64,000 bases of DNA from Pseudomonas sp. LP_7_YM (GTDB lineage: Bacteria; Pseudomonadota; Gammaproteobacteria; Pseudomonadales; Pseudomonadaceae), in NCBI RefSeq assembly GCF_004364435.1, contig NZ_SOCT01000004.1, forward strand, positions 124,001-188,000. The letters run 5' to 3'. Position 1 is the first letter of the stretch. Each line of letters starts with the position of its first letter. Shown here piece by piece: positions 52,001 to 61,786 of the stretch. The notes beneath the pieces are model-generated. The model saw only the letters and a list, made by a program, of their open reading frames with translations, made no database searches and was not told the origin of the DNA. The translations under genes were made by a program, and so were the position numbers.

Positions 52001-53713
52001 TCATCCGGCAGGTTTGATGCCATACCAGCGTGGCGTATAGACCCAGTGCCGTCCCTCGGCCCTTGGGAACCTGGTCGTCAGCGATGAACCGACCAACACC
52101 ATCGTGCGCATGTCCACCTGCTCGGGAGTCAGTTCGCCCAGAGTGATGACACGCAAGGTTTGCCCAGGACGCCCAATGTCTCGCCCCAGCGTCACCGGGG
52201 TTGCAGGGACACGGTGCTGACGCACGATTTCCAGCGCGCGTCCGAGCTGCCATGGGCGGGAACGAGAAATCGGGTTGTAGAACGCCAGCGCAAGGTCGGC
52301 CTGACAGGCCAGGTCCAGACGCTTTTCGATGATGTCCCAAGGCTTGAGGTTGTCCGACAGCGACATCACGCAGAAGTCGTGGCCCAGCGGGGCGCCCGCT
52401 TGTGCAGCCGTTGCCAGCGAAGCCGAGACGCCCGGCAGGATTTCCAGATCAACAGCATGCCAGCGCGGATCGTCTGACTCGTGCAGCGCCTCCAGCACAG
52501 CCGCCGCCATGGCGAAAACGCCGGGGTCGCCCGAAGACACCACCACCACGGAACGCCCTTGGGCTGCGAGCTCGAAAGCATGGCGGGCACGCTGCATTTC
52601 TTCGCGGTTGTCCGTGCAGTGCAGCACCTGATCGGCACGGAACGGCCCGGCCATGCGCACATAGGTCTCATAGCCCAGCACGTCATTGGCCCGCGCCAGT
52701 TCGGCTTTGACGGCCGGGATCATAAATTCGGCAGCGCCCGGGCCCAGACCAATGACCGCCAGCCGTCCGCGACCAGTGCCGATGCGCTCGATATCCAAGG
52801 GCTGTGGCGCAACGGCAATGGCGATACCGTCGCGCGGCGTGATCGGAGGCAATAGCTGTGGCAGAACCCGCTGTGCCCTATCGCTGGCCGATACGCCAGA
52901 GGTGAAGCGCACCGGTACACCCAGTTCCTGCGCCGCTACATGCAACGCCGAGGCGGCCATGACGGTTTCGCTCGCCAGCAGACACGCGAGCGATTGCAGG
53001 GCGATGCGTGAGTCGTGCAGCGCAGCCCTCACAACGTTGACCAGATTCTCGATGTGCGCATCCACCGAAACCAGCACATTGCGCGGGTAGATCAGCAGTT
53101 CGTGGGCAGAAGGTTCGCGCTCGGCATTGCCGACATGAATCGCCAATTGCGCACGCTCGTCCTCCGGCAGTTGGGCTTTGGCCAGCCACGGCGCTTCGCC
53201 TTCGATACGCACGGTTTCGCCGGACAGCAGATCGGAAACGAAACGCTTGCCCAGTTCCAGGTCGCCCAAGGTGTAACCGGGCGGCGGGTTGAGCAGGCAG
53301 GTGCCAAAACGCAATTCGCCGCTGGTGGTGATGGCGGCATTGGTCTTCAAGCCCGCCGCGATTGCCCGGGCCATGACGTTGACCCCGGCCAACCCACCCA
53401 GTAACGGCACCACGGCGCTGCCATCTTCGGCCACCGCCAGCACTGGCGGCTCGGCGCCCTTCTCCAGTAATAACGGCGCAAGTGTGCGAATGACAATGCC
53501 CGCCGCACACAGCGCGATGATCGGCGTGTCCTGCTGGTACAGGCTGCGCAACGTTGCGCCGAACTCGGTATAGCTGCGATCAGCGCCTTCCACCCGGTCA
53601 GCCAGGCCGTAAATAAGCGCATCCGGGTACAGCCGTTGAATCCGCTGAGCGGTGCTCAGCGCGCCTTTGCTGAGAATGACGATGGCCGGAGCCTTTATAG
53701 AGGTAGCGCCCAT
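52001..53713 (-). CDS. cobJ: CobJ, precorrin-3B C17-methyltransferase fused to CbiG-like domain
   Basis: Cobalamin ring contraction. The N-terminal ~320 residues are CbiG/CobE-like (ITTSGELRFGTCLLNPPPGY, ETVMAASALHVAAQELGVPV). The C-terminal ~240 are the SAM-dependent methyltransferase CobJ (LAVIGLGPGAAEFMIPAVKA, VVVSSGDPGVFAMAAAVLEA, VDLEILPGVSASLATAA, LAFYNPISRSRPWQL). I start at the ATG at 53713, whose A is the last base of the cobI stop (TGATG); a GTG at 53725 is the alternative. Fused CbiG-CobJ is usual in pseudomonads. It is the last gene of the minus-strand arm cobG-cobH-cobI-cobJ. Confidence 0.95.
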   Translation of the reverse strand: MGATSIKAPAIVILSKGALSTAQRIQRLYPDALIYGLADRVEGADRSYTEFGATLRSLYQQDTPIIALCAAGIVIRTLAPLLLEKGAEPPVLAVAEDGSAVVPLLGGLAGVNVMARAIAAGLKTNAAITTSGELRFGTCLLNPPPGYTLGDLELGKRFVSDLLSGETVRIEGEAPWLAKAQLPEDERAQLAIHVGNAEREPSAHELLIYPRNVLVSVDAHIENLVNVVRAALHDSRIALQSLACLLASETVMAASALHVAAQELGVPVRFTSGVSASDRAQRVLPQLLPPITPRDGIAIAVAPQPLDIERIGTGRGRLAVIGLGPGAAEFMIPAVKAELARANDVLGYETYVRMAGPFRADQVLHCTDNREEMQRARHAFELAAQGRSVVVVSSGDPGVFAMAAAVLEALHESDDPRWHAVDLEILPGVSASLATAAQAGAPLGHDFCVMSLSDNLKPWDIIEKRLDLACQADLALAFYNPISRSRPWQLGRALEIVRQHRVPATPVTLGRDIGRPGQTLRVITLGELTPEQVDMRTMVLVGSSLTTRFPRAEGRHWVYTPRWYGIKPAG

Positions 53714-54447
53714 CAGCCTTGCCACCTTTCACCGGGAACGATGATCAGCGAAAAATACGGCGAAGACATCGGGTCGACTTCCGCCAGTGGCACGATCTTT
53801 TGATTGCTCATGGTGGCGCGTTCGACGTACAGCGCGCGCTCGGCCAGGCCAATGTCCATCAACACCTGACGCACCTTGGGCAGGTTGCGGCCCAGCTTCA
53901 TGATTACCGCCGCATCGGCGTCCACCAGTTTGCGCTTGAGTTCTTCGGCCGACAGCACACCCGACAACACCGACAGACTCTGATTGCGATACACCAGAGG
54001 CGCGCCCAGCACCGAAGCGCCGCCGAGCATCGAACACACACCAGGCACCACTTGGGCTTCGTAGCGTTCGGCCAGGCGATCATGCAGGTACATATAGGAA
54101 CCGTAGAAAAACGGGTCGCCCTCGCAGATCACTGCCACATCCCGACCGGCGTCCAGATGGGCGGCGATATCGAGGCTGGACGTGTCGTAGAAATCGCTGA
54201 TGATCTGCTCGTAGGACATCGGCGCAGGCAGCGCTTCGGTGGTCACCGGGTACACCAGCGGCATCAGGGTTTGAGCCTCTTGCAGGTGCGCTTCGATGAT
54301 GCCGAACGCGTTGCCCTTCTTGCCTCTGGCGACGAAGTACGCCACCACCGGCGATTCGCGCAGCAGGCGCAGTGCCTTGACGGTGATCAGCTCAGGATCG
54401 CCGGGGCCGACGCCCAGACCGATCAGACGACCGCGTGCCTGCATCAT
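53713..54447 (-). CDS. cobI: CobI, precorrin-2 C20-methyltransferase
   Basis: Adds the C20 methyl group to precorrin-2 in aerobic cobalamin synthesis. The 244-residue product has the tetrapyrrole methylase pattern: [20 protein letters not shown] at the N-terminus, [39 protein letters not shown] and [18 protein letters not shown]. Start and stop overlap its operon neighbours. Confidence 0.96.
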   Translation of the reverse strand: MMQARGRLIGLGVGPGDPELITVKALRLLRESPVVAYFVARGKKGNAFGIIEAHLQEAQTLMPLVYPVTTEALPAPMSYEQIISDFYDTSSLDIAAHLDAGRDVAVICEGDPFFYGSYMYLHDRLAERYEAQVVPGVCSMLGGASVLGAPLVYRNQSLSVLSGVLSAEELKRKLVDADAAVIMKLGRNLPKVRQVLMDIGLAERALYVERATMSNQKIVPLAEVDPMSSPYFSLIIVPGERWQG

Positions 54448-55070
54448 TCGACCTCCGTAGCGAGCGCGTTGACTGCGGCAGCGGCCATGGCGCTGCCGCC
54501 ACGACGGCCCTGCATGATCACGTAGGGCACGCCACGGCTGTCAGCGGCAAGCATGTCCTTGGATTCCGCAGCGCCGACGAACCCGACCGGGAAGCCCAGG
54601 ATCAGCGCCGGTTTCGGCGCCCCGGCATCAATCATTTCCAGCAGGTAGAACAGCGCGGTCGGCGCATTGCCAATGACCACCACTGCGCCTTCCAGATGCG
54701 GGCGCCATAGTTCCAGCGCTGCGGCGGAGCGGGTATTGCCCAGCTCGCGAGCGAGTTCAGGGACGCCTTCGTTCTTCAGAGTGCAGATCACCTGGTTGTT
54801 GGCTGGCAGGCGCGCACGGGTCACGCCCTCAGCCACCATGTGCGCATCACACAAAATCGGCGCGCCCGCTGCGAGGGCCTGACGGCCTGCAGTACCGGCA
54901 CCAGGGGAGAAACGCAGGCCCTCGACCGCATCGACCATGCCGCAGGCATGAATCACGCGCACGGCGAGTTTTTCCAGGTCGGCCGGGATGCTGTCGAGCA
55001 GTGCTTCGGCACGAATGATCGCGAAGGAGTTGCGGTAGATCTCCTGGCCGTCGCGGATGTAATCAATCAT
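54444..55070 (-). CDS. cobH: CobH, precorrin-8X methylmutase
   Basis: Moves a methyl group from C11 to C12 to form hydrogenobyrinate. The 208-residue product has the CobH/CbiC signature: [35 protein letters not shown] (catalytic His), [36 protein letters not shown] and [16 protein letters not shown]. It overlaps cobG by 8 bases and cobI by 4. Confidence 0.97.
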   Translation of the reverse strand: MIDYIRDGQEIYRNSFAIIRAEALLDSIPADLEKLAVRVIHACGMVDAVEGLRFSPGAGTAGRQALAAGAPILCDAHMVAEGVTRARLPANNQVICTLKNEGVPELARELGNTRSAAALELWRPHLEGAVVVIGNAPTALFYLLEMIDAGAPKPALILGFPVGFVGAAESKDMLAADSRGVPYVIMQGRRGGSAMAAAAVNALATEVE

Positions 55071-56382
55071 CGGTGTTGCTCCGTGAGTCGGCGGTCAACA
55101 TCGCGCCGACTGCTTCAATAGTGAGGTCACGCCCACGCAGCACACCGAATCCCGGCTGAGCTGCGTCGCGAAAATACAGGTCATAGCGGCCAGCGGAAAC
55201 CGCCAGCAAGGTGATAGGTGCCACATGGGCAGCGGCGCAGGCCCGGTTGCAGCCGGACAGGTGCACGGCCTGGCTTACACCCGCATGTTGCAGGTACGCG
55301 GCCAGTTGCAGCGCTTGGGCCTTGGTGTCGGACAGGCCTTTGCCACAGGCGGCGGAGCCTGTGCAGGCAATCAGTTGCGACAGGGCCTGATCTGCATCGC
55401 ACAACAGCCCGGCCGCGCGCAGTCGCTCCAGAGCAGACCCGGCCCGTTCGCAACGGACATTGCGCACCATCAGGCTTTGCCAGGGCGTCATCGCCAGCGA
55501 ACCATCGCCACGTTCCACCGAGAGCGTTGCAGCGCTGCGCAACATGGACGGACTCAACCGCCCCAAAGGCACGACACCGCCGACCGAGACCAAACCGGAC
55601 TGGCGCTGTGGATAAAGGCCGATATGTGAATTGAGTTGAGTCGGCGCACGACGCCATGTGGTGATTCGTTGATCATGTCGCAAGGGGTGCTGCAGACGTT
55701 TCGATAAACGCTCGAGAAACTGCGAGGCGGGCATCTCCTGCAACAGATGACGCATGCGCGTTTGCTCGGGCCGGGCGTATTCGAGGAACAGCTCAAGCAC
55801 CGCCACCACCAGAGCATGGCCCGCTTCCAGCGCCACGGCTGCCAGCGGCGATTGCGTCGCAGGGCAACCGGCAAGGCCGAAACCCAACAATGTCTCGCCG
55901 TTGACGTTCAGCGCCGACAGCCAAAGATCATGGGGATGCTCAAGCATTGCCAGGCCTTCGCCCGCATCCAGCGACAACGCGAATTTGGGCGACAGCTCAT
56001 GAAAGCGCGGGTGTGTTTCCAGCGAACCAAGGATCTGTGCCGCGAGCGGACGAGCATCGAACGATTGCAGAGCGTCCATGCCCGCAGTGGGACTGAGCAT
56101 CAGGTTGCGCACATCGTCGCTGGCCGGGTTTTTCGGACCCAGACCGGCGTCGAGCAGTGTCGCGATCAGTTGGTCGTGTTCGGTCCCGATGCCGCGAATC
56201 TGCAGATTGCTGCGGTTGGTCGCCTCGATCACACCCCCGGCAAAACGCTCGGCAGCCTCGGCCACGGCGATAGCCTGCGCGGCGGTAATGAGCCCGCCCG
56301 GCAGCTTGATCCGGCAGATGCCCCCGTCCAGCGCCGGGACGATACGCAACAACCCCGGACAGGCCGAGGGGCGCAAAGGCAT
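55063..56382 (-). CDS. cobG: CobG, precorrin-3B synthase
   Basis: Oxygen-dependent iron-sulfur/siroheme-type enzyme that prepares precorrin-3 for ring contraction. The product resembles nitrite/sulfite reductase ferredoxin-like domains twice (LRPSACPGLLRIVPALDGGI; LVSVGGVVPLGRLSPSMLRS). It carries the iron-sulfur cysteine set in LIACTGSAACGKGLSDTKAQ and HLSGCNRACAAAHVAPITLL. The start is uncertain: I use the ATG at 56382 (MPLRPSACPG); a TTG at 56415 has AGGTGA just upstream and would add 11 residues, and the open frame to 56499 lacks a ribosome site. Confidence 0.93.
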   Translation of the reverse strand: MPLRPSACPGLLRIVPALDGGICRIKLPGGLITAAQAIAVAEAAERFAGGVIEATNRSNLQIRGIGTEHDQLIATLLDAGLGPKNPASDDVRNLMLSPTAGMDALQSFDARPLAAQILGSLETHPRFHELSPKFALSLDAGEGLAMLEHPHDLWLSALNVNGETLLGFGLAGCPATQSPLAAVALEAGHALVVAVLELFLEYARPEQTRMRHLLQEMPASQFLERLSKRLQHPLRHDQRITTWRRAPTQLNSHIGLYPQRQSGLVSVGGVVPLGRLSPSMLRSAATLSVERGDGSLAMTPWQSLMVRNVRCERAGSALERLRAAGLLCDADQALSQLIACTGSAACGKGLSDTKAQALQLAAYLQHAGVSQAVHLSGCNRACAAAHVAPITLLAVSAGRYDLYFRDAAQPGFGVLRGRDLTIEAVGAMLTADSRSNTDD

Positions 56383-56756
56383 GGCGGGAATGCGAGCGAA
56401 CAGCGGCTCGGTCAAAGGGTCACCTGACGTGATCGGGCTGGGAAGAGCAGATACCGGGATCTGCGAGGGCCGTATTATGCCTGCTTTGGCAGGGGCCATG
56501 AAAACACGGTCTGTCGGAAGGTCTCATTGGCCTGCGCTGAACTGCGACAGGCTTCGAAAACCTTCCGATGAAGAACCTGCTCATCAAGCGCTATTTGATG
56601 CCTCAAGCCTGGACTGAAACACACGACTGTGTGCATCAAAATCTGCCCGAGCCGCACTCAAAGAAGCCTCCCTTATTCTTCCGCGATTCGTCCTACATAA
56701 CCCCTGCAGAAATTCGTTTAGCGTCTGCCCTCCAGCACCCCCATCCAAGGAATGGC

Positions 56757-57113
56757 ATGACCCCCGTCGCCCGCCTTGGCGATATGCACCTGTGTCCTGT
56801 TCCCGGTCAGGGTACGTCGCCCATCCTCTCGGCCTCCTCCACTGCCCGCGCCATCGTCGATTTCGCCAAACTCGGCGCCATACGTCTGGACGGTTCGGTG
56901 GATGACGCCCTGATGGCTGAACTGCTGGCCGATCCTCACCTGCAACAGCGCGCCTTGCTCTCGAGGGCGCTGGTGCAGCCCGGCGGTTCAGCTGCCACCA
57001 CCGCCAACGCGCCGTTAACTCCGGAACTCCATTGCGCAGTAAGTCCCTCCTCAACCCATGCGGACGATAGATGGCCTTGGCAGCCGTTGTTACGCTCTCC
57101 AACGCTGCGCTAA
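56757..57113 (+). pseudogene. Truncated PAAR-domain gene (type VI spike tip) joined to unrelated sequence
   Basis: AAGGA precedes the ATG at 56757, and the first ~27 codons (MTPVARLGDMHLCPVPGQGT then SPILSASST) are the start of a PAAR protein. A normal PAAR domain continues with Gly-rich beta repeats (VNG..AARVGD..). Here the frame instead switches to RAIVDFAKLGAIRLDGSVDD and ALMAELLADPHLQQR, which I do not recognise, and ends after 118 residues. This looks like a recombination scar that fused a PAAR 5' end to another coding fragment. The frame is open, so a chimeric product is possible. It lies between the divergent cob arms (56383-57212 otherwise holds no gene; a half REP, CTCGCTCCCACAATC, lies at about 57122). 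Confidence 0.5.
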
Positions 57114-57212
57114 CGAATAAACTCGCTCCCACAATCGCCTCCGTTTCGTGCTTGCAGCGCGACAGCGCAGTATCATGGCGCCTTTATCCACTGATCGGGT
57201 CGAGGTAAACAC

Positions 57213-58415
57213 ATGTCCCCTTGGCTGACAGTCGTGGGAATCGGTGAAGACGGGTTCAAGGGGCTGGGCAGGAATGCCAGGCACGCGTTGCTACAGGCAC
57301 GTCAGGTGTTTGGCAGTGCGCGTCAGCTCGATTTGCTGCCGCCGTGCATTCAGGCCGAACGGCGTCACTGGCCCAGTCCGTTTTCATTACAGCCTGTACT
57401 TGATGGGCGAGGCGAATCGGTTTGCGTCATTGCCAGCGGCGATCCGATGCTGTTCGGTGTCGGCGCCAGTCTGTCGCGGCAGGTGCCCATCGAGCAGATG
57501 CGCGTGATCCCGGCGCCCTCTTCCTATTCGCTGGCCGCCGCACGCCTGGGCTGGGCGTTGCAGGATGTGCTGACATTGTCGGTGGTCGCCCGGCCCGTGG
57601 CTGCGTTGAGTGCACAACTGCATCACGGTCTGCGCCTGTTGGTCCTGAGCAATGACGGCAGCAGTCCTGCCGCAATCGCCGCACTGCTGCGCGAGCGCGG
57701 TTTTGGGCCGAGTGCCATGACCGTGCTGGAGCATCTGGGCGGCGCGACGGAACGCCGGGCTGATGGCAGCGCCAATGAATGGTCAGACCTGGAAATCGCC
57801 GATCTGAATCTGGTGGCGATAGACTGCCGGGCAGCGCCAGGCACCTTGCGTTTGTCACCGCTTGGCGGCTTGCCGGACGACGCATTTCGTCACGACGGCC
57901 AACTGACCAAACGCGATGTGCGCGCCATCACGTTGGCCCGGCTGGCCCCGGTGCCCGGCGAGTTGCTATGGGACGTTGGCGCAGGCTGCGGCTCTATCGG
58001 TATTGAGTGGATGCGCGCGCATCCCACGTGTCGTGCGGTAGCGATCGAGTCAAACGAAGAACGCCAGCAGCTGATCGAATTCAACCGCGACGCGCTGGGT
58101 GTTCCGGGCCTGCAACTGATTCGCGGACGCGCGCCCGACGCGCTGGAAGGGCTTGAACAACCTGATGCGATTTTCATTGGTGGCGGCGTGACCGGTTCCG
58201 GCGTGCTGGACAGTTGCTGGCAACAGCTGCGCACAGGGGGACGACTGATCGCTAACGCAGTCACGCTGCAAAGTGAGGCGATGCTGGTCAACTGGCGCGA
58301 GCAGAACGGTGGCGAGCTGACCCGCATCCACCTCGCGCACGCCAAACCGCTGGGCGAGTTCGCTACCTGGCGTCAGGCGCTGCCGATTACCTTGCTCGAA
58401 GCGATCAAGCCCTGA
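57213..58415 (+). CDS. cobL: CobL, precorrin-6Y C5,15-methyltransferase (decarboxylating)
   Basis: Methylates C5 and C15 and removes a carboxyl group in cobalamin synthesis. The 400-residue product fuses a CbiE-like domain ([59 protein letters not shown]) with a CbiT-like Rossmann methyltransferase ([50 protein letters not shown]). AGGT precedes the ATG. The stop overlaps the cbiD start by one base (TGATG). Confidence 0.96.
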   Translation: MSPWLTVVGIGEDGFKGLGRNARHALLQARQVFGSARQLDLLPPCIQAERRHWPSPFSLQPVLDGRGESVCVIASGDPMLFGVGASLSRQVPIEQMRVIPAPSSYSLAAARLGWALQDVLTLSVVARPVAALSAQLHHGLRLLVLSNDGSSPAAIAALLRERGFGPSAMTVLEHLGGATERRADGSANEWSDLEIADLNLVAIDCRAAPGTLRLSPLGGLPDDAFRHDGQLTKRDVRAITLARLAPVPGELLWDVGAGCGSIGIEWMRAHPTCRAVAIESNEERQQLIEFNRDALGVPGLQLIRGRAPDALEGLEQPDAIFIGGGVTGSGVLDSCWQQLRTGGRLIANAVTLQSEAMLVNWREQNGGELTRIHLAHAKPLGEFATWRQALPITLLEAIKP

Positions 58416-59512
58416 TGCGCGAGGAAACCGCCGAACAACCTGCGCCCTTGCGCAGCGGCCTGACCACCGGCAGCTGCGCCACGGCCACCTCACTCGCCGC
58501 AGCACGCCTGCTGCTGGCGGGCGAGGTCAATGACGCCATCCAGATCACTTTGCCCAAAGGCAGGCAGGTGCAAATGCGCCTGGAATTCTGTCGCGCTGTC
58601 GATGGCGGTGCGCAAGCGGGAACGATCAAGGATGCAGGCGATGACCCGGACGTCACCCACGGCGCGCTGCTGTACTCGCAAGTTCGCTTGATCGACACGC
58701 CGGGCGTAACGTTCGTCGCAGGCTCCGGGGTCGGCACCGTTACCCGTCCCGGCCTGGTGCTGGGCGTCGGCGAGCCGGCGATCAACCCGGTGCCACGCCG
58801 CATGATGACCGAGCACCTCACGCGCCTGGCCGTTGAGTTCGATTACCCGGGCGGGTTCGAAGTCACGGTCTGCGTGGAAAACGGCAGTGAGCTGGCGCTC
58901 AAGACCATGAACCCCCGTCTGGGTATTCTCGGCGGTCTGTCGATTCTTGGCACCAGCGGCATCGTCAGGCCGTTTTCCTGCGCGGCCTACATTGCCTCGA
59001 TTCATCAGGGCATCGACGTTGCCAAAACCAACGGCTATGAACACATCGCCGCCTGTACGGGCAACGCCAGCGAGGACACCATGCGCCGGGTGTACGACCT
59101 GCCCGATATCGCGCTGATCGAGATGGGTGATTTCGTCGGGGCGGTACTCAAGCATCTGCGCAAGGCGCCTGTGGCCAGGCTCAGCCTTTGCGGCGGGTTC
59201 GGCAAGATCAGCAAACTCGCAGCCGGGCACATGGACCTGCACAGTCGGCATTCGAGCATCAACCTTGAGCAATTGGCGCGGTGGGCGGCGGACGTGGGTG
59301 CCGATGACGATCTGCAGCGAAAAATTTGCGAGGCCAATACCAGTCAGCAGGCCTTGGCGATGGCAGCGGCGGTTGGAATAGCATTGGGAGATGCAGTGTG
59401 TCAGCACGCCCTGGATTTCGCCCGCAGCGTAGTGCCTGCGCAGGTGCAGATCGAGGTCTTCGCCATCGACCGGCAGGGCGGCATTGTCGGGCATGCGGGG
59501 GTGTTTCTATGA
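58415..59512 (+). CDS. cbiD: CbiD, cobalt-precorrin-5B C1-methyltransferase-type enzyme
   Basis: C1 methylation step of corrin synthesis. The 365-residue product has the CbiD signature [64 protein letters not shown]-like [20 protein letters not shown] and [20 protein letters not shown]. CbiD is named for the anaerobic route but is found in pseudomonads beside aerobic-type genes such as cobG. It overlaps cobK by 4 bases (ATGA). Confidence 0.96.
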   Translation: MREETAEQPAPLRSGLTTGSCATATSLAAARLLLAGEVNDAIQITLPKGRQVQMRLEFCRAVDGGAQAGTIKDAGDDPDVTHGALLYSQVRLIDTPGVTFVAGSGVGTVTRPGLVLGVGEPAINPVPRRMMTEHLTRLAVEFDYPGGFEVTVCVENGSELALKTMNPRLGILGGLSILGTSGIVRPFSCAAYIASIHQGIDVAKTNGYEHIAACTGNASEDTMRRVYDLPDIALIEMGDFVGAVLKHLRKAPVARLSLCGGFGKISKLAAGHMDLHSRHSSINLEQLARWAADVGADDDLQRKICEANTSQQALAMAAAVGIALGDAVCQHALDFARSVVPAQVQIEVFAIDRQGGIVGHAGVFL

Positions 59513-60264
59513 GACAGCGGACAGTGAAACGCGTTCTGTTGCTGGGCGGGATCACGGAAGCGCTGGCCATCGCCCGTACGCTGGGGCCTCGCCATATCTA
59601 CAGTCTGGCAGGTGTCGGGCGAGTACCGAGCGATCTACGCTGTGAGGTGCGCGTCGGCGGATACGGCGGCGCTGAAGGGCTGGCGCAGTTCGTGCGAGAC
59701 GAAGGCATCCGTCTTATCCTCGATGCAACCCATCCCTACGCGGCTCAGATCAGTCAGCACGCCGCGAGCGCCGCGAAACTGGCGGGCATTCCTTGCTGGG
59801 CCCTACGCCGCCCGGCATGGCAAGCCGGTCCCCACGACGACTGGCGCGAGGTCGCTGACTGGGCAGCGCTGATCACGGCCCTGGCCCCCTTCAAGCGGCC
59901 GTTGTTCACCCTGGGCCGCGAGCCGCTCGCACATTTGCATGAGGTCCCCACGCATCAGTTCTGGACCCTCCGTGCCCTCGACAGCTACCCCGGCAACGAA
60001 CGCTGCGAAATCATCGGTGCTCGTGGCCCTTTCAACCTTGAAGGTGAGCGCGCACTGTTCGAGCGCCGCAGCATCGATGTGCTGATCAGCAAGAACAGCG
60101 GCAGCACGGCGACCGAGCCGAAGCTTGAAGTGGCGCGGGAGCGTGGAGTGCCACTGTTGGTTCTGAAGCGGCCAGTGTTGGCGGGGGTGGATCGGGAGTT
60201 TTGGAGTGTGGGAGAGGTGTTGAAGGGATTGGAGCTTTTTACATCTGTCGGCCATTCAGGCTAA
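59509..60264 (+). CDS. cobK: CobK, precorrin-6A reductase
   Basis: NADPH-dependent reduction of precorrin-6A. The ATG at 59509 overlaps the cbiD stop; the frame upstream of it lies in cbiD and is ignored. The 251-residue product has [56 protein letters not shown] and the C-terminal [20 protein letters not shown], all CobK landmarks. The next gene starts immediately after its TAA. Confidence 0.95.
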   Translation: MRQRTVKRVLLLGGITEALAIARTLGPRHIYSLAGVGRVPSDLRCEVRVGGYGGAEGLAQFVRDEGIRLILDATHPYAAQISQHAASAAKLAGIPCWALRRPAWQAGPHDDWREVADWAALITALAPFKRPLFTLGREPLAHLHEVPTHQFWTLRALDSYPGNERCEIIGARGPFNLEGERALFERRSIDVLISKNSGSTATEPKLEVARERGVPLLVLKRPVLAGVDREFWSVGEVLKGLELFTSVGHSG

Positions 60265-60690
60265 ATGGCCGACATGAACCAACAACAAAAGAAAATCATC
60301 AGCCTTGAACGACGCCGTGCCTTTGCCTGGGTGGCGTGTTTTGCGCTGCTGTTCGGCATGCTGATGATGCCCATGACACCGACCATGCCGCGTACGCAGG
60401 GTGATCAACTCGTTGGGGGCAGCCTGTGCAGCGGCGGCGGGACACGTCTGGTGGCAATAACCATCGCGCCGGTGGATCAACGCAACCCTGATCGTAACGA
60501 CCCTGTCCTCATGCAGCATTGCCGGTGTTGTTCCGGGGCGCTGTCGATGGTGGCGGTGCCGGCGGGTAATCAACCGGGTTTCATCATGCTCGTTCAGCCC
60601 CTGCGCTTGCCAAATGCCGTGCTGGTCATTCACGCACCTGCGCGGGTGCTGTGGCCCAACCTCAATCCCCGCGCCTCACCTCGAGTCTGA
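60265..60690 (+). CDS. DUF2946 family protein (copper-linked)
   Basis: A 141-residue protein whose ATG follows the cobK stop with no gap. The N-terminus has one hydrophobic segment (FAWVACFALLFGMLMMPMTP). Further on are a Cys cluster, HCRCCSGALS, and Met-rich patches, consistent with the DUF2946 family. Members are frequently found beside copper receptors and chaperones. I infer a periplasmic or membrane-bound metal role. Confidence 0.75.
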   Translation: MADMNQQQKKIISLERRRAFAWVACFALLFGMLMMPMTPTMPRTQGDQLVGGSLCSGGGTRLVAITIAPVDQRNPDRNDPVLMQHCRCCSGALSMVAVPAGNQPGFIMLVQPLRLPNAVLVIHAPARVLWPNLNPRASPRV

Positions 60691-60743
60691 TCGTTCGTTC
60701 GCGCTGCACATTGCGTATCTGAATGGCTTTGAGGCTCCCACCC

Positions 60744-61217
60744 ATGTTGAAGAAGATTCTGTTGCTGGCCGCCCTGCTGCTGCCCGTCTGCCTCGTTGAA
60801 GCTCATGAGAGTGAAAACGGCCAACTGTCCATTGCCCACGCCTGGTCGATGGAGTTGCCGCCAAACGCACCCACGGTCGCGGCTTATTTCGTCATCCGCA
60901 ACACAGGGACGCAGGCCGATCGGCTGATCAGCGTCGACAGCCCGATCGCAGGCGCCGCCCAGCTGCATGAGCATGTAAACCAAGACGGCCTGATGAAGAT
61001 GCAGCAGGTCGAGACCGTAGACGTGCCAGCAGCCGGCACACTGACATTTGCGCCCATGGCTTACCACGTCATGCTGCTGGACCTGAAAGATCGCTCGAAA
61101 CTGACAACCGGTCAGACCTTCCCGCTGACCCTTCACTTCGAGAAAGCCGGTGACCTGAGCGTTCAGGTCATCGTGCAGAAACAGGCGCCTGACGATGCCC
61201 CGCCCCATAACCATTGA
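60744..61217 (+). CDS. PCu(A)C-type periplasmic copper chaperone
   Basis: Delivers Cu(I) to periplasmic targets such as the cytochrome oxidase CuA centre. I start at the ATG at 60744 (MLKKILLLAALLLPVCLVEA, a signal peptide), with GAGG 9 bases upstream. The 157-residue product has the family motif H(M)x10Mx21HxM in the region LHEHVNQDGLMKMQQVETVD through FAPMAYHVML. The tail (DDAPPHNH) is His-rich. It lies in a copper-type group of four genes. Confidence 0.92.
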   Translation: MLKKILLLAALLLPVCLVEAHESENGQLSIAHAWSMELPPNAPTVAAYFVIRNTGTQADRLISVDSPIAGAAQLHEHVNQDGLMKMQQVETVDVPAAGTLTFAPMAYHVMLLDLKDRSKLTTGQTFPLTLHFEKAGDLSVQVIVQKQAPDDAPPHNH

Positions 61218-61264
61218 TCGATCTTGATCGTCGAAGCTGAACGCCTTTGCAGCGCATATCCGCG

Positions 61265-61702
61265 ATGAGCAGCCGTAAAATCCCCGCCCCCCGCAAGCAG
61301 TCGGGTGTGTGGCTGAGCCTGTTCGCCATGCTGATGATCTTCATCGGCCCGCTGATATCGCAATCAATGCCGATGGAGCATCACACGGGCACGCCGCCAT
61401 CCGTGTCGATGGCTGCGGACATGGACATGTCGCAGCCAATGGACATGTCGGCCCCCGAACACCGCGGACATCACGCAAACTCCGTTGAAACGGCTGGCGT
61501 CGATCACGTGCTCTGGGCCAAATGCGGCTATTGCACGCTGCTTTTCAGCTGCCCGGCGCTGACTCGAACCCTGGCCGTTGCGGCCCCTGTGCCGCCGACA
61601 CCTGCCGATTTCTACAATGCAGCCCCGAGTCAGGGCCATGCTCGGCACGCTGTATTTCCCAACGCACGCAGCCGCGCCCCGCCGTTTCCTGCCGCCGCCT
61701 GA
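61265..61702 (+). CDS. DUF2946 family protein, Met/His-rich (copper-linked)
   Basis: A 145-residue protein starting at the ATG at 61265. It has one N-terminal membrane segment (WLSLFAMLMIFIGPLIS) and a Met/His-rich stretch (MPMEHHTG, MAADMDMSQPMDMSAPEHRG) that suits copper binding. The DUF2946 Cys pair is CGYCTLLFSC. It resembles the gene at 60265-60690 in layout and forms a group with the PCu(A)C and PepSY genes. Confidence 0.8.
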   Translation: MSSRKIPAPRKQSGVWLSLFAMLMIFIGPLISQSMPMEHHTGTPPSVSMAADMDMSQPMDMSAPEHRGHHANSVETAGVDHVLWAKCGYCTLLFSCPALTRTLAVAAPVPPTPADFYNAAPSQGHARHAVFPNARSRAPPFPAAA

Positions 61703-61786
61703 ACCTTGAAAAGATTCGTACACGCTGGCGGCCCTTAGGGTGCCAGCGTGCTGCGCCGTGCTTATCCCTGACGGGAGCGTTTCACC

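Noticed and set aside
56383..57212. Possible cobalamin riboswitch between the divergent cob arms.
   Set aside because: I looked for the conserved B12-box (GCCACTG) on both strands and did not find it in this interval.
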